DNA of 64,000 nucleotides from Enterococcus alcedinis (lineage in GTDB: Bacteria > Bacillota > Bacilli > Lactobacillales > Enterococcaceae). The notes under the pieces were generated by a model. The model did no database searches. It worked only from the letters and a program-made list of their open reading frames with translations, and was not told the DNA's origin. Made by a program: the position numbers and the translations under genes. Each line of letters starts with the position of its first letter. Position 1 is the first letter of the stretch. The stretch covers positions 1 through 64,000 of the forward strand of contig NZ_BMDT01000001.1 of the NCBI RefSeq assembly GCF_014635985.1, written 5' to 3'. Below are positions 17,935 through 26,614 of this stretch, in pieces.

Positions 17935-18966
17935 ATGCGTAAAAAACAACGGAGACTTTTGGTACCACTAGGCTTACTCGGTCTGGGGATTGGCGCGACT
18001 TATTTTTTATTTCGTGATCGACCAGATAATCAATTCCCGAAACTGGATAAAAAACAAAGCACAGACACGATTCCCCATAAACAAAGCAATTTTTTCTTAA
18101 TGGTTGATGATGGTTTACCACTAGCTGTAACGATTACGCAACCCACTGATAACGAGAAAATTAAGGGGATTGTTCAAATCATTCACGGTATTCTCGAGCA
18201 TAAAAATCGTTACCAAGATTTCGCTAATTTTTTAGCAGATAATGGTTATGTCGTACTAACAAGCGACAATCGTGGACATGGTGAATCCGTGAATCAACAA
18301 AATCCGCTAGGGCATATGCCTGGGGTTGACCGAATGGTTGCAGATCAAGTTTACTTAACTACTTTTATTAAAGAACAGTATCCAGACGTTCCAATGTATT
18401 TATATGGTCATTCCTTTGGATCGATTTTAGCTAGAAATTATCTAAAAGAAAACGATCAATTAATTGATAAGTTGTTACTGACAGGAACGGTTTCTTATCA
18501 AAAACTTGCACCATTGGGTATTCAATTGGCTAAAATCGCTAATAAATTAACAGGCGAACAAAAACATTCATGGTTATTGAAACGACTTTCTGATTATGGG
18601 AATGAAGATAAAAGCTGGCTAACGAATGATTTAAGTCAAATTGAAAAATTAGAAAACGATACTCAAATGATTCCTGGTTATACGAACCAAGGTGTCGCAA
18701 CGATTTGGCAAGCAGACTATGAATTAAAACAAATCAAAAAATACCACTGTCAAAACCCAATGTTACCGATTTTAAGTTTGAGTGGGATGGAAGATGAAGA
18801 AATTACTGGAGGTTTGACTGGACTAGCCGATACAAAAGCGACATTAGAAGCGATTGGCTATCAAGATGTTCAAATTTTTGAATACGAAGGCATGAAACAT
18901 GAAGTATTAAATGAAATTGAAAATGCTCTGGTTTACCAACGAATTCTGGATTTTTTTGAATCATAA
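17935..18966 (+). CDS. Membrane-anchored alpha/beta hydrolase
   Basis: 343 residues. An N-terminal hydrophobic segment (residues 7-24, LVPLGLLGLGIGATYFLF) after four basic residues looks like a signal anchor, so the catalytic domain is probably outside the cell. The core matches serine aminopeptidase S33/lysophospholipase-type hydrolases: oxyanion segment QIIHGILEHKNRY, DNRGHGES, nucleophile elbow GHSFGS, and the C-terminal His in EGMKHEVLNE. It follows the ABC exporter by 12 bases with RBS GGAGTGG and is terminated at 18970. A lipid or ester substrate is likely; the actual one is unknown. Confidence 0.8.
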   Translation: MRKKQRRLLVPLGLLGLGIGATYFLFRDRPDNQFPKLDKKQSTDTIPHKQSNFFLMVDDGLPLAVTITQPTDNEKIKGIVQIIHGILEHKNRYQDFANFLADNGYVVLTSDNRGHGESVNQQNPLGHMPGVDRMVADQVYLTTFIKEQYPDVPMYLYGHSFGSILARNYLKENDQLIDKLLLTGTVSYQKLAPLGIQLAKIANKLTGEQKHSWLLKRLSDYGNEDKSWLTNDLSQIEKLENDTQMIPGYTNQGVATIWQADYELKQIKKYHCQNPMLPILSLSGMEDEEITGGLTGLADTKATLEAIGYQDVQIFEYEGMKHEVLNEIENALVYQRILDFFES

Positions 18967-18969
18967 AAA

Positions 18970-19013
18970 ATACGCCCCTTTTCATCGACGAAGTTCAATG
19001 AAAAGGGGCGTAT
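18970..19013. terminator. Bidirectional terminator
   Basis: A perfect 16-bp stem (ATACGCCCCTTTTCAT and its complement) with a 12-base loop, between convergent genes. It terminates the hydrolase operon and gloA. Confidence 0.85.
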
Positions 19014-19033
19014 CGTATTTTATTTAGTAGTGA

Positions 19034-19408
19034 TTAACGGTTGCTAATGACTTCAACCTTATAGCCGTCTGGATCTATTACGAAATAGTATGAAGGTGGG
19101 ACACCTGGTAGGCCTTTTAAGTCCGTTACTTCAAAACCTTGTTCTGTATGTACTTTGTGTAAAGCAGCTACATCATCTGTTGAAATCGCGATGTGTCCAT
19201 AACCGTTTCCAAGATCATAACCTTCATGATCATAGTTATAAGTTAATTCAAGTTCATAACCATCTCCTGGTAGCGTTAAATAAACCAGAGTGAATTTTGC
19301 TTCTGGGAAATCACGACGGCGATCTTCTTCAAAGCCGAACGCTTTTTGATAAAAGGCTAGTGACGCTTCTAAATCTTTTACACGTACACAAGTATGAGCC
19401 ATTTTCAT
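19034..19408 (-). CDS. gloA: Lactoylglutathione lyase (glyoxalase I) family
   Basis: 124 residues of the VOC superfamily, converting hemithioacetal of methylglyoxal to an S-lactoyl thiol. Metal ligands are visible: H5 (MAHTCVRV), Glu in YELELTYN, His in GYGHIAI and Glu in YKVEVIS. The pattern LGNGYGHIA and DPDGYKVEVI are classic for GloA. RBS GAGAGGATGATG lies before the start; a second ATG two codons later is possible. It is monocistronic, with a promoter at 19467-19496. Firmicutes often use bacillithiol or another thiol in place of glutathione. Confidence 0.9.
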   Translation of the reverse strand: MKMAHTCVRVKDLEASLAFYQKAFGFEEDRRRDFPEAKFTLVYLTLPGDGYELELTYNYDHEGYDLGNGYGHIAISTDDVAALHKVHTEQGFEVTDLKGLPGVPPSYYFVIDPDGYKVEVISNR

Positions 19409-19466
19409 TGATACATCATCCTCTCAAACTAATACTATTATCATAACATACCTCTTATCGTTCTGT

Positions 19467-19496
19467 ATAATATTATTTGAATTGTCGGAAAGTCAA
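19467..19496 (-). promoter_or_regulatory. Promoter for gloA
   Basis: On the minus strand TTGACT (19491-19496) and TATTAT (19467-19472) are separated by 18 bases, about 60 bases upstream of the gloA start. Confidence 0.6.
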
Positions 19497-19519
19497 GTGG
19501 CAAGACTCTGATATAACGC

Positions 19520-19548
19520 TTGTATATTGATGAGTATTTCGTTAGAAT
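19520..19548 (+). promoter_or_regulatory. Promoter for the NUDIX gene
   Basis: TTGTAT (19520-19525) and TAGAAT (19543-19548) at 17-base spacing, 27 bases before the start codon. Confidence 0.65.
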
Positions 19549-19575
19549 AAAGAAAAGCTTTACTGGAGGATGACG

Positions 19576-20019
19576 ATGAGCGTACCAACTTTTGGAGTAA
19601 AAGAAGCAGGCATTCAGTACAAAGCAAGGCATGGGGTGTATGTAGTGATAGCTGACACCATGAAAGAAAAAATTATTCTTGTGCAAGCACCAAACGGAGC
19701 TTACTTTTTACCGGGAGGAGAAATCGAGAGTGGGGAGACCCATTTGGAGACAATCGATCGGGAAATGCTAGAAGAGTTGGGCTTTGAGGTTGAAGTAACG
19801 ACGTATTTTGGTGAGGCAGTCGAATATTTTTATTCACGCCATCGCGATACCAATTACGAACACCCTGGGTATTTTTATCGAGTGACACAATGGGATCAAG
19901 TAGCTGAGCCAACAGAAAAAACCAACAACTTGCTTTGGGTTACACCTCAAGCAGCCTTGGAACTCCTGAAGAGAGGAAGCCATCGTTGGGCAGTTGAGCA
20001 GTGGTTGCAACAAAATTAA
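19576..20019 (+). CDS. NUDIX hydrolase
   Basis: 147 residues. NUDIX enzymes hydrolyse nucleoside diphosphates linked to another moiety. The NUDIX box is present as GGEIESGETHLETIDREMLE followed by ELGFE (residues about 47-70), with the key REMLEELG glutamates intact. The start is placed at the ATG 19576 because GGAGG (19565-19569) is six bases upstream; the in-frame ATG at 19570 directly abuts this site. Substrate (8-oxo-dGTP, NDP-sugars or others) cannot be assigned. It has its own promoter and a terminator shared with the convergent HAD operon. Confidence 0.85.
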   Translation: MSVPTFGVKEAGIQYKARHGVYVVIADTMKEKIILVQAPNGAYFLPGGEIESGETHLETIDREMLEELGFEVEVTTYFGEAVEYFYSRHRDTNYEHPGYFYRVTQWDQVAEPTEKTNNLLWVTPQAALELLKRGSHRWAVEQWLQQN

Positions 20020-20033
20020 ATCAAATCATACAA

Positions 20034-20065
20034 AAACGACGCCTCCACTTAGGAGCCGTCGTTTA
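20034..20065. terminator. Terminator between convergent genes
   Basis: ACGACGcCTCC and GGAGcCGTCGT form a stem with one mismatch and a five-base loop, flanked by AAAA on the left and TTTATTTTA on the right. Confidence 0.7.
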
Positions 20066-20067
20066 TT

Positions 20068-20880
20068 TTAGTTTAAAACAAATTTTTCAATCGCAACGGC
20101 AACACCGTGTGCGTCATTTGAAGCGGTAATAAAACTTGCAGCATTTTTAATGTTTTCAGTTGCATTCCCCATAGCAATCCCAAGTCCTGCATATTCAATC
20201 ATAGGTAGATCGTTTTCATTATCACCTAAAGCCATGACTTCACGTGCTTCAAGACCCAGTTGTTCGGCAAGCTGTTTGACTGCCGCCCCTTTATCGACTT
20301 TTTTATTTAAGAATTCTAAGAAGTAAGGTGTGCTTTTAACAATTGTATACTTATTATAGAACTCTTGGGGAATCTTAGTGATGGCTGCATCTAAAATTTC
20401 TGGATCATCAACCATCATCATTTTCATGATATTTAAATCAGGTGTAATTTCTTCCGGCGTACGGAATTTCAATGGCATGTCGACTAAATGAGACTCTAAT
20501 ACCGTGTAACGACTAATGTCACGGTTTGAAGTATACATAAACTTTTCAGTTTCAGTATGAAAATGCACGTTTAATTTACGAGCTAAACCGTCAATTGCAA
20601 TATAATCATCATGTGTTAAGCCAACTTGCGAAATGATTTCTTGTGATTTTGTTTTTTGGATTAATGCGCCGTTATAAGTGATAACATAGTCATTTTCACT
20701 ATAAAGATCTAATTCAGCAATTAAATCTTGGACACCGGTTAAGGGACGGCCGGTACAAAGGACGATTTTCACTCCTTTTTCTTCGGCTTTCTTTAACGTT
20801 GCTTTTACTTCTTCGGTTAGTTGATGATTACTTGTTAAAAGTGTACCATCGATATCGATGGCAATTAACTTAATAGACAT
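20068..20880 (-). CDS. Cof-type HAD phosphatase
   Basis: 270 residues, HAD superfamily subfamily IIB (Cof/YidA type). Motif I DIDGTLLTS (nucleophile D near residue 8), motif II LCTGR, motif III lysine near KVDKGAAVKQL and motif IV MALGDNENDLPMI are all intact. These enzymes dephosphorylate sugar phosphates, flavin mononucleotide or pyridoxal phosphate; the substrate is open. The start is set at 20880 (MSIKLIAIDI) because AGGAG is seven bases upstream, rather than the ATG four codons earlier that precedes it. It is the last gene of a leftward lipL-ywfO-HAD operon. Confidence 0.85.
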   Translation of the reverse strand: MSIKLIAIDIDGTLLTSNHQLTEEVKATLKKAEEKGVKIVLCTGRPLTGVQDLIAELDLYSENDYVITYNGALIQKTKSQEIISQVGLTHDDYIAIDGLARKLNVHFHTETEKFMYTSNRDISRYTVLESHLVDMPLKFRTPEEITPDLNIMKMMMVDDPEILDAAITKIPQEFYNKYTIVKSTPYFLEFLNKKVDKGAAVKQLAEQLGLEAREVMALGDNENDLPMIEYAGLGIAMGNATENIKNAASFITASNDAHGVAVAIEKFVLN

Positions 20881-20898
20881 AATATCCTCCAATAATGT

Positions 20899-22257
20899 TT
20901 AATTAATCAATGCACCATTATGAATATGGGACGCAAAGTGTTTGTAAGTCTCTCCAAACAAATCATAGTTATCTTGGAGCGAAAGGTCAACCATTTCTTT
21001 TGGAAAATAAAAACGGTGGTCACCTTGGCCTTCACCAGCCAAAGCTTTAACTAGTTGACTGACTTTAGATAATTCGACTAAACTGCCGTCTTTTTCTTGT
21101 AATTCAATTTGTGTACGGTGTTTATTTGATTCCGGACGATAAAAGTCGTAAGGTAAATCAAAACTGGAGTGGACTGCAGTATAGTAATTCGGGTTATAGC
21201 CCACGGTTTCAACTAAATGTTGCATATGTTGAAGCAATGCGGTTTGATTATTTTCTTCAAAACGGCAAGATTTTAAAGGTTTTCGGTTTAAAAATCGATA
21301 AGCCAAATCGTTCAATAAGACATCTGCTTCATCTTGCCATAAAATAAAGTACGTATTTAATACGCCGTCATCGAGTCTTAAATAGTCGTCAATGGTAAAA
21401 TTTCCTTCTAAAAAAGGGACAAGTAAGGGTGAATTGCGTAAGAAAATCTCAGGATTGTTCTGATAGCATTCTCGTGCTCTTTGTAGCAAATGTTCAAGGA
21501 TCACTTCCATACCGCGCGATGTTGGATGGAAATAGACTTGCATGTACATCTGGTAACGGCCAACAATGTAATCTTCTACCGCGTGCATGCCATTCATTCC
21601 AAAAGCAATTCCGCCGTCATAAGGCCGAATGACACGTAAAATTCGCGTGAGATCAAAGGTACCGTATTCGGTTCCGGTAAAATAGGCATCACGTAATAAG
21701 TAATCCATGCGATCGGCATCAATTTGACTGGAAATCATTTGAATGACTTGTTGGTTAGGATACGTCTTTTGAATGACACTTGCAACTTTTTCAGGAAAAC
21801 CAACAGCGACCTTATTCAAAATTTGGTAAATTTCGGTATTCGGAGAACAGATAATTTGAACGGTTAACGCTTCGTGATTTGTCTGGAAAATGTGCTCAAA
21901 AGTGTGAGAATAAGGTCCGTGTCCGACATCATGCAGCAAGGCGGCGCATAATGTGATGAGTCGCTCCTGATCGTCCCATCCGCCCAGACCAATTTTATCA
22001 ATGGAATAGTTTCGTTGGAATAAATCACAAATGCGACGTGTAATCTCATAAACACCAAGAGAGTGCGAGAAGCGACTGTGTTCTGCACCGTGGAAAGTAA
22101 ATGAACTTGTTCCTAGTTGTTTAATTCGGCGTAAACGCTGAAATTCTTTTGAATCAATTAAATCTAAAATGACTTGATGTTGAACGTGAATGTAGTTGTG
22201 GACCGGGTCACGAAAGACCTTTTCATTGGGCAGGAGTTGATTTTTGTAAGTTGTCAT
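20899..22257 (-). CDS. HD-domain phosphohydrolase, YwfO-like
   Basis: 452 residues, HD superfamily related to dGTP triphosphohydrolases and SAMHD1. N-terminal core: VFRDPVHNYIHV, FQRLRRIKQLG, HSRFSHSLGVYEITR and the HD motif LLHDVGHGPYSHTFEH. The catalytic acid region includes QIDADRMDYLLRD. B. subtilis YwfO and an enterococcal homologue of this type act on nucleoside triphosphates, so dNTP hydrolysis is a reasonable inference. The start lies one base beyond the lipL stop, with GGAGGGAAAAT before it. The downstream HAD gene starts 18 bases later. Confidence 0.85.
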   Translation of the reverse strand: MTTYKNQLLPNEKVFRDPVHNYIHVQHQVILDLIDSKEFQRLRRIKQLGTSSFTFHGAEHSRFSHSLGVYEITRRICDLFQRNYSIDKIGLGGWDDQERLITLCAALLHDVGHGPYSHTFEHIFQTNHEALTVQIICSPNTEIYQILNKVAVGFPEKVASVIQKTYPNQQVIQMISSQIDADRMDYLLRDAYFTGTEYGTFDLTRILRVIRPYDGGIAFGMNGMHAVEDYIVGRYQMYMQVYFHPTSRGMEVILEHLLQRARECYQNNPEIFLRNSPLLVPFLEGNFTIDDYLRLDDGVLNTYFILWQDEADVLLNDLAYRFLNRKPLKSCRFEENNQTALLQHMQHLVETVGYNPNYYTAVHSSFDLPYDFYRPESNKHRTQIELQEKDGSLVELSKVSQLVKALAGEGQGDHRFYFPKEMVDLSLQDNYDLFGETYKHFASHIHNGALIN

Positions 22258-22258
22258 T

Positions 22259-23062
22259 TTATTTTCCCTCCTGAATCATTTGATTGCGCTTTTTCATATT
22301 ATCTATTTTTCGTTGAAGTTGCTCGCTCAACTTGTTCTTTGTTATCCATGGTAGAATAGCAGAGATGCTGTCGTCGGCTACAAATAATTGTTTAAAACGT
22401 TCTTTAACTTGCTCAATACTTAAAGGTGTATCGAGTAGTTCCTCTAAAGTGACCATACTTGCTGGGTCAACGATAGGAAAACTAGGGTCAGGTTGAAGGG
22501 GATCCAAGCTATCTCGGTAAAAATCGGCGACCATTTGACCGCGAGTCATCTGGTTACCGTTCACGCTTAAGTACATCATCACAGCAATGCCTTCTTTCAC
22601 CCGGCGTTGCGCGATCCCGGCAATTTTTCGACCACCGACGCTTAAGTCATATGCGCCAGGACAATAAGATGTTGGGATTTCGTAGGCTTCAATGGTTAAT
22701 TCAGGAAAAGCTTGTTGTGTTAAGTGCCACATGACTTCATAAGCAGCATCCGTTGAAGCAACTTCAGCTGTTTTTGGAAAAATCAGGCTAATATTCAAGG
22801 TCCCTTCATCAGCGATGACGCCTAAACCACCTGAGTTTCGGACAATCGGAGTATACGGTACTGGAATATTTTTCAGTCCTTTTGCTAAAAAAGGGGTACG
22901 TGTATCTTTCATCCCTAAAATAAAGGTGTTTTCTAATTGCCAAAAGTGTAGAATTTTTATATGATTTGAATGAACGAATTCACCAAAGATGTCCGTGAGC
23001 CCAAAAGGAAGTAATTGTTCTTCTTTGCTCACCATTTTTTGATCATAAATAAGTCGTTGCAT
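22259..23062 (-). CDS. Lipoate/octanoate protein transferase, LipL-like
   Basis: 267 residues of the biotin/lipoate protein ligase fold. The segment TSYCPGAYDLSVGGRKIAGI followed by AQRR matches LipL (octanoyl-[GcvH]:protein N-octanoyltransferase), where the Cys is the acyl acceptor. NSGGLGVIADEGTLNISLI is the family's N-terminal pattern. It would move the lipoyl or octanoyl group between GcvH and 2-oxoacid dehydrogenase E2 subunits in the cytosol. A lipoate ligase LplA is the alternative, but the YCPG cysteine favours LipL. It is first in a leftward operon with ywfO and the HAD gene, and divergent from ywiB. Confidence 0.8.
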   Translation of the reverse strand: MQRLIYDQKMVSKEEQLLPFGLTDIFGEFVHSNHIKILHFWQLENTFILGMKDTRTPFLAKGLKNIPVPYTPIVRNSGGLGVIADEGTLNISLIFPKTAEVASTDAAYEVMWHLTQQAFPELTIEAYEIPTSYCPGAYDLSVGGRKIAGIAQRRVKEGIAVMMYLSVNGNQMTRGQMVADFYRDSLDPLQPDPSFPIVDPASMVTLEELLDTPLSIEQVKERFKQLFVADDSISAILPWITKNKLSEQLQRKIDNMKKRNQMIQEGK

Positions 23063-23165
23063 AATAACCCTCTTTTAATTGAATTTTTACTGTTATTTCT
23101 ATTATATATGAAATGTAGCAAAAAAGCCGATTAAAAGAAAGAGAAATGAGTAGAAGGAGAAGGAT

Positions 23166-23606
23166 ATGAAGTTAAAAAAAGGCATGCCAGTTAATATTTT
23201 TTTGAAAACAATGATTGAACAAAAAGAAGGGAAAGAAGAATTTCTTTATGAAATTACGGGACAAGTTGCACGTGTCGGTCACAATTTGTACATCCGTTAC
23301 GAAGAACCTCAAGCAGATGGCGTGTCTTTTTCGCCAGTTACGATTAAGATCTATCCAGACCAAAGTGTACAATTAATTCGAACAACAGCCGAGGCGCGTG
23401 TTCGCTTACATTTTCAATACGAAGAAACAACTGAAACGATTTATAAAACGCCATATGGTAGTATGTTTTTTCATGTGTATACAAAAGAGCTACATACAAG
23501 TTTAACCGATCATCCGTTGGCCGGAAAAGTTCGTGTAAACTATGATTTATTAATGCAGGATGAGAAAATTGGCTCTTATGAGGTCTACTTGGAATTTACT
23601 GCCTAA
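23166..23606 (+). CDS. DUF1934 / YwiB-like beta-barrel protein
   Basis: 146 residues, matching the DUF1934 (YwiB) family by length and by the ending GKVRVNYDLLMQDEKIGSYE with Y/L pattern. It is rich in beta strands (calycin-like barrel known for the family) and has no signal peptide or helix-turn-helix. RBS GAAGGAGAAGG precedes the ATG. It lies directly upstream of rpoE, its conserved neighbour in many Firmicutes. No biochemical role is established that I can cite. Confidence 0.75.
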   Translation: MKLKKGMPVNIFLKTMIEQKEGKEEFLYEITGQVARVGHNLYIRYEEPQADGVSFSPVTIKIYPDQSVQLIRTTAEARVRLHFQYEETTETIYKTPYGSMFFHVYTKELHTSLTDHPLAGKVRVNYDLLMQDEKIGSYEVYLEFTA

Positions 23607-23632
23607 GATTTGAAAAAAAATGCGAGAAAAAA

Positions 23633-23661
23633 TTGCTTTTCGTTCGACATTTTTGTATGAT
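23633..23661 (+). promoter_or_regulatory. Promoter for rpoE
   Basis: TTGCTT (23633-23638) and TATGAT (23656-23661) at exactly 17-base spacing, 32 bases upstream of the chosen rpoE start. Confidence 0.65.
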
Positions 23662-23692
23662 TAGACGTAGACTGTGAAAGGACGTGTCCCGA

Positions 23693-24304
23693 GTGGAAAT
23701 TAATGTATTTAAAGACAGCGATAAAACTGAGTTATCAATGATTGAAGTCGCACATGCGATTTTAGCTCAAAAAGCAGATGTAATGGATTTTTCTGATTTG
23801 GTGAACCAAATTCAAACTTATTTAGGTAAATCAGATAGTGAGATTCGTGACTCATTAGCGCAGTTTTATACCGACTTAAACATCGATGGTAGTTTTATTT
23901 CTTTAGGCGACAATCGTTGGGGCTTACGTTCATGGTATGCGATTGATTCGATTGATGAAGAGATCAACCATGGATTAGAAGACGAAGAAGACGAAGATAA
24001 ACCAAAACGTAAAAAACGTAAAAAGGTCAATGCCTTTATTACTGGCGACGAAGACGCAATTGATTATAACGATGACGATCCAGAAGATACAGATCTGGCG
24101 GACGAAGATGATGATGAATTATTCGAAGATGAAGACGAAGATGATGAAGAAATCAAAGCATATAACTCAGACTTACAAGAAATCGGTGCTGATAAAGACG
24201 ATGAAGAAGAGTTAGTTGGTAGCATTGAAGAGGAATTAACCATCATTGATGAAGACGACATCGAAGAAGACGAAGATGATGAAGAGTACGGTGAAGAAGC
24301 GTAA
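23693..24304 (+). CDS. rpoE: RNA polymerase delta subunit
   Basis: 203 residues. The delta subunit binds core RNA polymerase in Firmicutes and helps enzyme recycling and displacement of nucleic acids. The N-terminal domain of about 90 residues is globular ([26 protein letters not shown]); the rest is almost entirely Asp/Glu with a basic patch ([10 protein letters not shown]) after residue 100. The GTG at 23693 is chosen ([14 protein letters not shown], the usual delta N-terminus) with AAGGA ten bases upstream. An in-frame GTG at 23684 sits too close to that site. A bidirectional terminator follows. Confidence 0.93.
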   Translation: MEINVFKDSDKTELSMIEVAHAILAQKADVMDFSDLVNQIQTYLGKSDSEIRDSLAQFYTDLNIDGSFISLGDNRWGLRSWYAIDSIDEEINHGLEDEEDEDKPKRKKRKKVNAFITGDEDAIDYNDDDPEDTDLADEDDDELFEDEDEDDEEIKAYNSDLQEIGADKDDEEELVGSIEEELTIIDEDDIEEDEDDEEYGEEA

Positions 24305-24312
24305 CTTCAAAT

Positions 24313-24360
24313 AAAAAAGAAGGGGTCCTTGACAATTATGTCAGGGATCCCTTCTTTTTT
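24313..24360. terminator. Bidirectional terminator between rpoE and rpiR-type gene
   Basis: AAAAAAGAAGGG at the left pairs with CCCTTCTTTTTT at the right, with an inner TGACA/TGTCA stem. It serves two convergent genes. Confidence 0.85.
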
Positions 24361-24362
24361 AT

Positions 24363-25217
24363 TTAGAATCGATCATTTAAAAATTGTTCCTCGGATTGAA
24401 TTCTTTTCTTCTGATTGATTTCATAATTGGCAACAAATACGCAAGAATAAAGAGCATTTAATAGATAATCCATACTTAACTGTGAAGAAAAAGTCGATAA
24501 TTTCACATCTTTACTTTCATTTAGTGCAACGGGAAGTAAAATATCTGCTAATTTTCCGATGTGGGAATCAGGATCAGCCGTAAGTACAATCAATTGCACG
24601 TTGCGTTGTTTTAAAATCTTGGCAATGTGATAATTATTTTTACTTTCACCACTATAAGACAATAAAATGGCACAGTCGTTTTCATTAAAGGTATTTGCTA
24701 AGTGATGATCTTCTCCAGGGACATGTGCCGATAAGATATGATAGCCAATTTTCATCATCCTATTTTGAAAGTTTAAGGCAGGTATCGCAGTGTCGCCATA
24801 GGCAAAGATTCCAACATGTTTGGCAGTTGTTAGGCGCTTAACGCAAGCTTCAAGGGTATCATCAGAAAAGAGTGAGGCTGTTTGATTTAACGAGTGAATG
24901 GATAATTCACGTAATTTCATGGTAATATCCGTATACGTATCGTCTTCTGAAAAAGGAAAATCCGCATCCACAAACAAGGTTTCCTCAGGTTGGTGGTGTA
25001 ATTGGGAAGCAAGTTGTAATTTAAAATCTTTAAACCCCTTCAAACCGATTTTCCGACATAGCCGAACGATACTTGAAGTGGACGAAAATGTTTGCAAAGC
25101 TAAATCCTGAATCGATTGATGTAAGATTTTTTCGGGATCTTGGAGAATCTGCTGTGCGATGAGTTTTTCGGTAGGGTTAAAATCAGACTGTTGTTGCAGA
25201 ATGGATAAAATATTCAT
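24363..25217 (-). CDS. RpiR/MurR-family transcription regulator
   Basis: 284 residues. The N-terminal HTH_6 domain (residues 1-77) includes FSSTSSIVRLCRKIGLKGFK. A SIS phosphosugar-binding domain covers about 110-250, with GIFAYGDTAIPALNFQNRMM and ILLSYSGESKNNYHIAKIL. Such regulators sense phosphorylated sugars. RBS AAAGGTGA lies before the start. It is divergent from a Gfo/Idh/MocA dehydrogenase gene, which is the likely target. The palindrome ATCTATAGAT 23 bases upstream of its start may be an operator. Confidence 0.85.
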   Translation of the reverse strand: MNILSILQQQSDFNPTEKLIAQQILQDPEKILHQSIQDLALQTFSSTSSIVRLCRKIGLKGFKDFKLQLASQLHHQPEETLFVDADFPFSEDDTYTDITMKLRELSIHSLNQTASLFSDDTLEACVKRLTTAKHVGIFAYGDTAIPALNFQNRMMKIGYHILSAHVPGEDHHLANTFNENDCAILLSYSGESKNNYHIAKILKQRNVQLIVLTADPDSHIGKLADILLPVALNESKDVKLSTFSSQLSMDYLLNALYSCVFVANYEINQKKRIQSEEQFLNDRF

Positions 25218-25239
25218 GGAATCACCTTTTCTATCGTTT

Positions 25240-25249
25240 ATCTATAGAT
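25240..25249. promoter_or_regulatory. Palindrome in the rpiR/dehydrogenase intergenic region
   Basis: ATCTATAGAT is a perfect 10-base palindrome, extended imperfectly (TTATCTATAGATGA), between the divergent genes. Candidate operator for the RpiR-type regulator; function is inferred from position only. Confidence 0.3.
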
Positions 25250-25386
25250 GAATAAATGAAAAAAAGTTCCAAAAGAAAAGTGAAATACTCACAAATCTTG
25301 AACTTTATGTCAAAATGAAGGGGGAGAGTTTACCTTTAGAACCCCTTATGCTTTAATAAGTGTAACACAAAGATGGAGGAGATTAT

Positions 25387-26412
25387 ATGTTAAGTATTGC
25401 TTATATTGGAAATGGGAAGAGTACGAATCGTTACCATGCGCCTTTTGCTCAAAAAGTTGAAAACATCCAAATAAAAAAAATCTACTCACGCAGCGAACCC
25501 GTTTGGGACAAATTAGAAGGCACCGAATACGTCTCAGATATTAATGAAATCTGGACGGATGAGGCAATTGAATTGGTTGTTATTTCAACGCCACCGTCAA
25601 GCCATTACCAATTGGCAAAAGAGGCACTATTGAAAGGGAAAAACGTCTTAGTTGAAAAACCATTTTGTGATACAACAGAGGAAGCGTTAGAACTTTTTGC
25701 ATTAGCAGAGAAATCGAACTTGATGCTTCAATGTTATCAAAATCGTCGTTTTGATTCTGATTTTTTAACCGTTCAAAAAGTGATTGAAAGTGGTGTCTTA
25801 GGTGAAATTTTAGAAGTTGAAATGCATTTTGATTACTTCCGCCCAGAAGTACCATTAAATACGCAACACTTTTCAAAATTGGATGATTTCTACTATTCAC
25901 ATGCCTGTCATACACTTGATCAAGTCTTATCTTATTTTGGAAATCCTTTAAACACCAATTATGATGTCCGCCAATTATTAGGGGAAGGACGCTTGAACGA
26001 TTATTTTGATTTGGATTTGTATTACCAAGAGGGACTAAAAGTTTCGGTTAAATCGAGTTATTTCCGGATTAAAGAACGTCCAAGTTTTATTGTTTATGGG
26101 ACAAAAGGCTGCTTTGTTAAACAAACAAAAGACCGTCAAGAAGAGCACTTGAAACTCTTTTATATGCCAACGAATGCTGATTTTGGAATTGATTTGCCAG
26201 AGCATTATGGCGTATTAACGTATATAGATGATCAAGGATTGTACCATGAAGAAAAAGTGGTTTCAGAAGTCGGCGATTACAGTCGTTTCTATGAAGCAGT
26301 CTATCAAACACTTAAACATGGAGCGCCACAACTTGTTACGAAAGAACAAACGCTAAAACAAATCGAGATGCTAAATGAAGGTATCAAACAAATGAATGAC
26401 AATCTTAAATAA
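25387..26412 (+). CDS. Gfo/Idh/MocA family oxidoreductase
   Basis: 341 residues. The NAD(P)-binding Rossmann motif is at the N-terminus (IAYIGNGKSTNRYH), followed by VVISTPPSSHYQLAKEAL and the catalytic-type lysine motif VEKPFCDT near residue 96. The C-terminal half (HFDYFRPEV, SHACHTLDQVLSYFG) holds the substrate domain, with the HTLD histidine typical of the family. It probably oxidises or reduces a sugar, inositol or sugar acid. It is single, divergent from the RpiR-type gene, and ends at a strong terminator. Confidence 0.85.
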   Translation: MLSIAYIGNGKSTNRYHAPFAQKVENIQIKKIYSRSEPVWDKLEGTEYVSDINEIWTDEAIELVVISTPPSSHYQLAKEALLKGKNVLVEKPFCDTTEEALELFALAEKSNLMLQCYQNRRFDSDFLTVQKVIESGVLGEILEVEMHFDYFRPEVPLNTQHFSKLDDFYYSHACHTLDQVLSYFGNPLNTNYDVRQLLGEGRLNDYFDLDLYYQEGLKVSVKSSYFRIKERPSFIVYGTKGCFVKQTKDRQEEHLKLFYMPTNADFGIDLPEHYGVLTYIDDQGLYHEEKVVSEVGDYSRFYEAVYQTLKHGAPQLVTKEQTLKQIEMLNEGIKQMNDNLK

Positions 26413-26457
26413 AAAAATGGCAAAACTTTCTACATTCAGAAGGTTTTGCCATTTTTT
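26411..26457. terminator. Terminator between dehydrogenase gene and tRNA-Arg
   Basis: AAAAAATGGCAAAACTTTCT pairs with AGAAGGTTTTGCCATTTTTT (with a bulge). A and T tracts on each side allow use by the convergent tRNA-Arg. Confidence 0.85.
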
Positions 26458-26491
26458 GTGTCTTAACGTATACTGTAATCAGTTACAAGAA

Positions 26492-26563
26492 CGCGTCCTA
26501 AGGGAATCGAACCCCTGTCTCAAGAACCGGAATCTTACGTGATATCCACTACACTAAGGACGC
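26492..26563 (-). tRNA. tRNA-Arg (CCG)
   Basis: On the minus strand a complete cloverleaf can be drawn: acceptor GCGTCCT/AGGACGC, anticodon loop TTCCGGT with anticodon CCG, T-loop TTCGATT with stem AGGGG/CCCTT, discriminator G. 72 bases; CCA is not encoded. It reads CGG codons. Confidence 0.93.
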
Positions 26564-26614
26564 AACACTCAATTAGGTTATCAAACTTTCAGAATAATTA
26601 CAAGGGGAATTTAA

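Noticed and set aside
24064..24261. Serine-rich open frame antisense to rpoE
   Set aside because: It is the complement of the Asp/Glu codon tract of the delta subunit; low complexity and no ribosome binding site.
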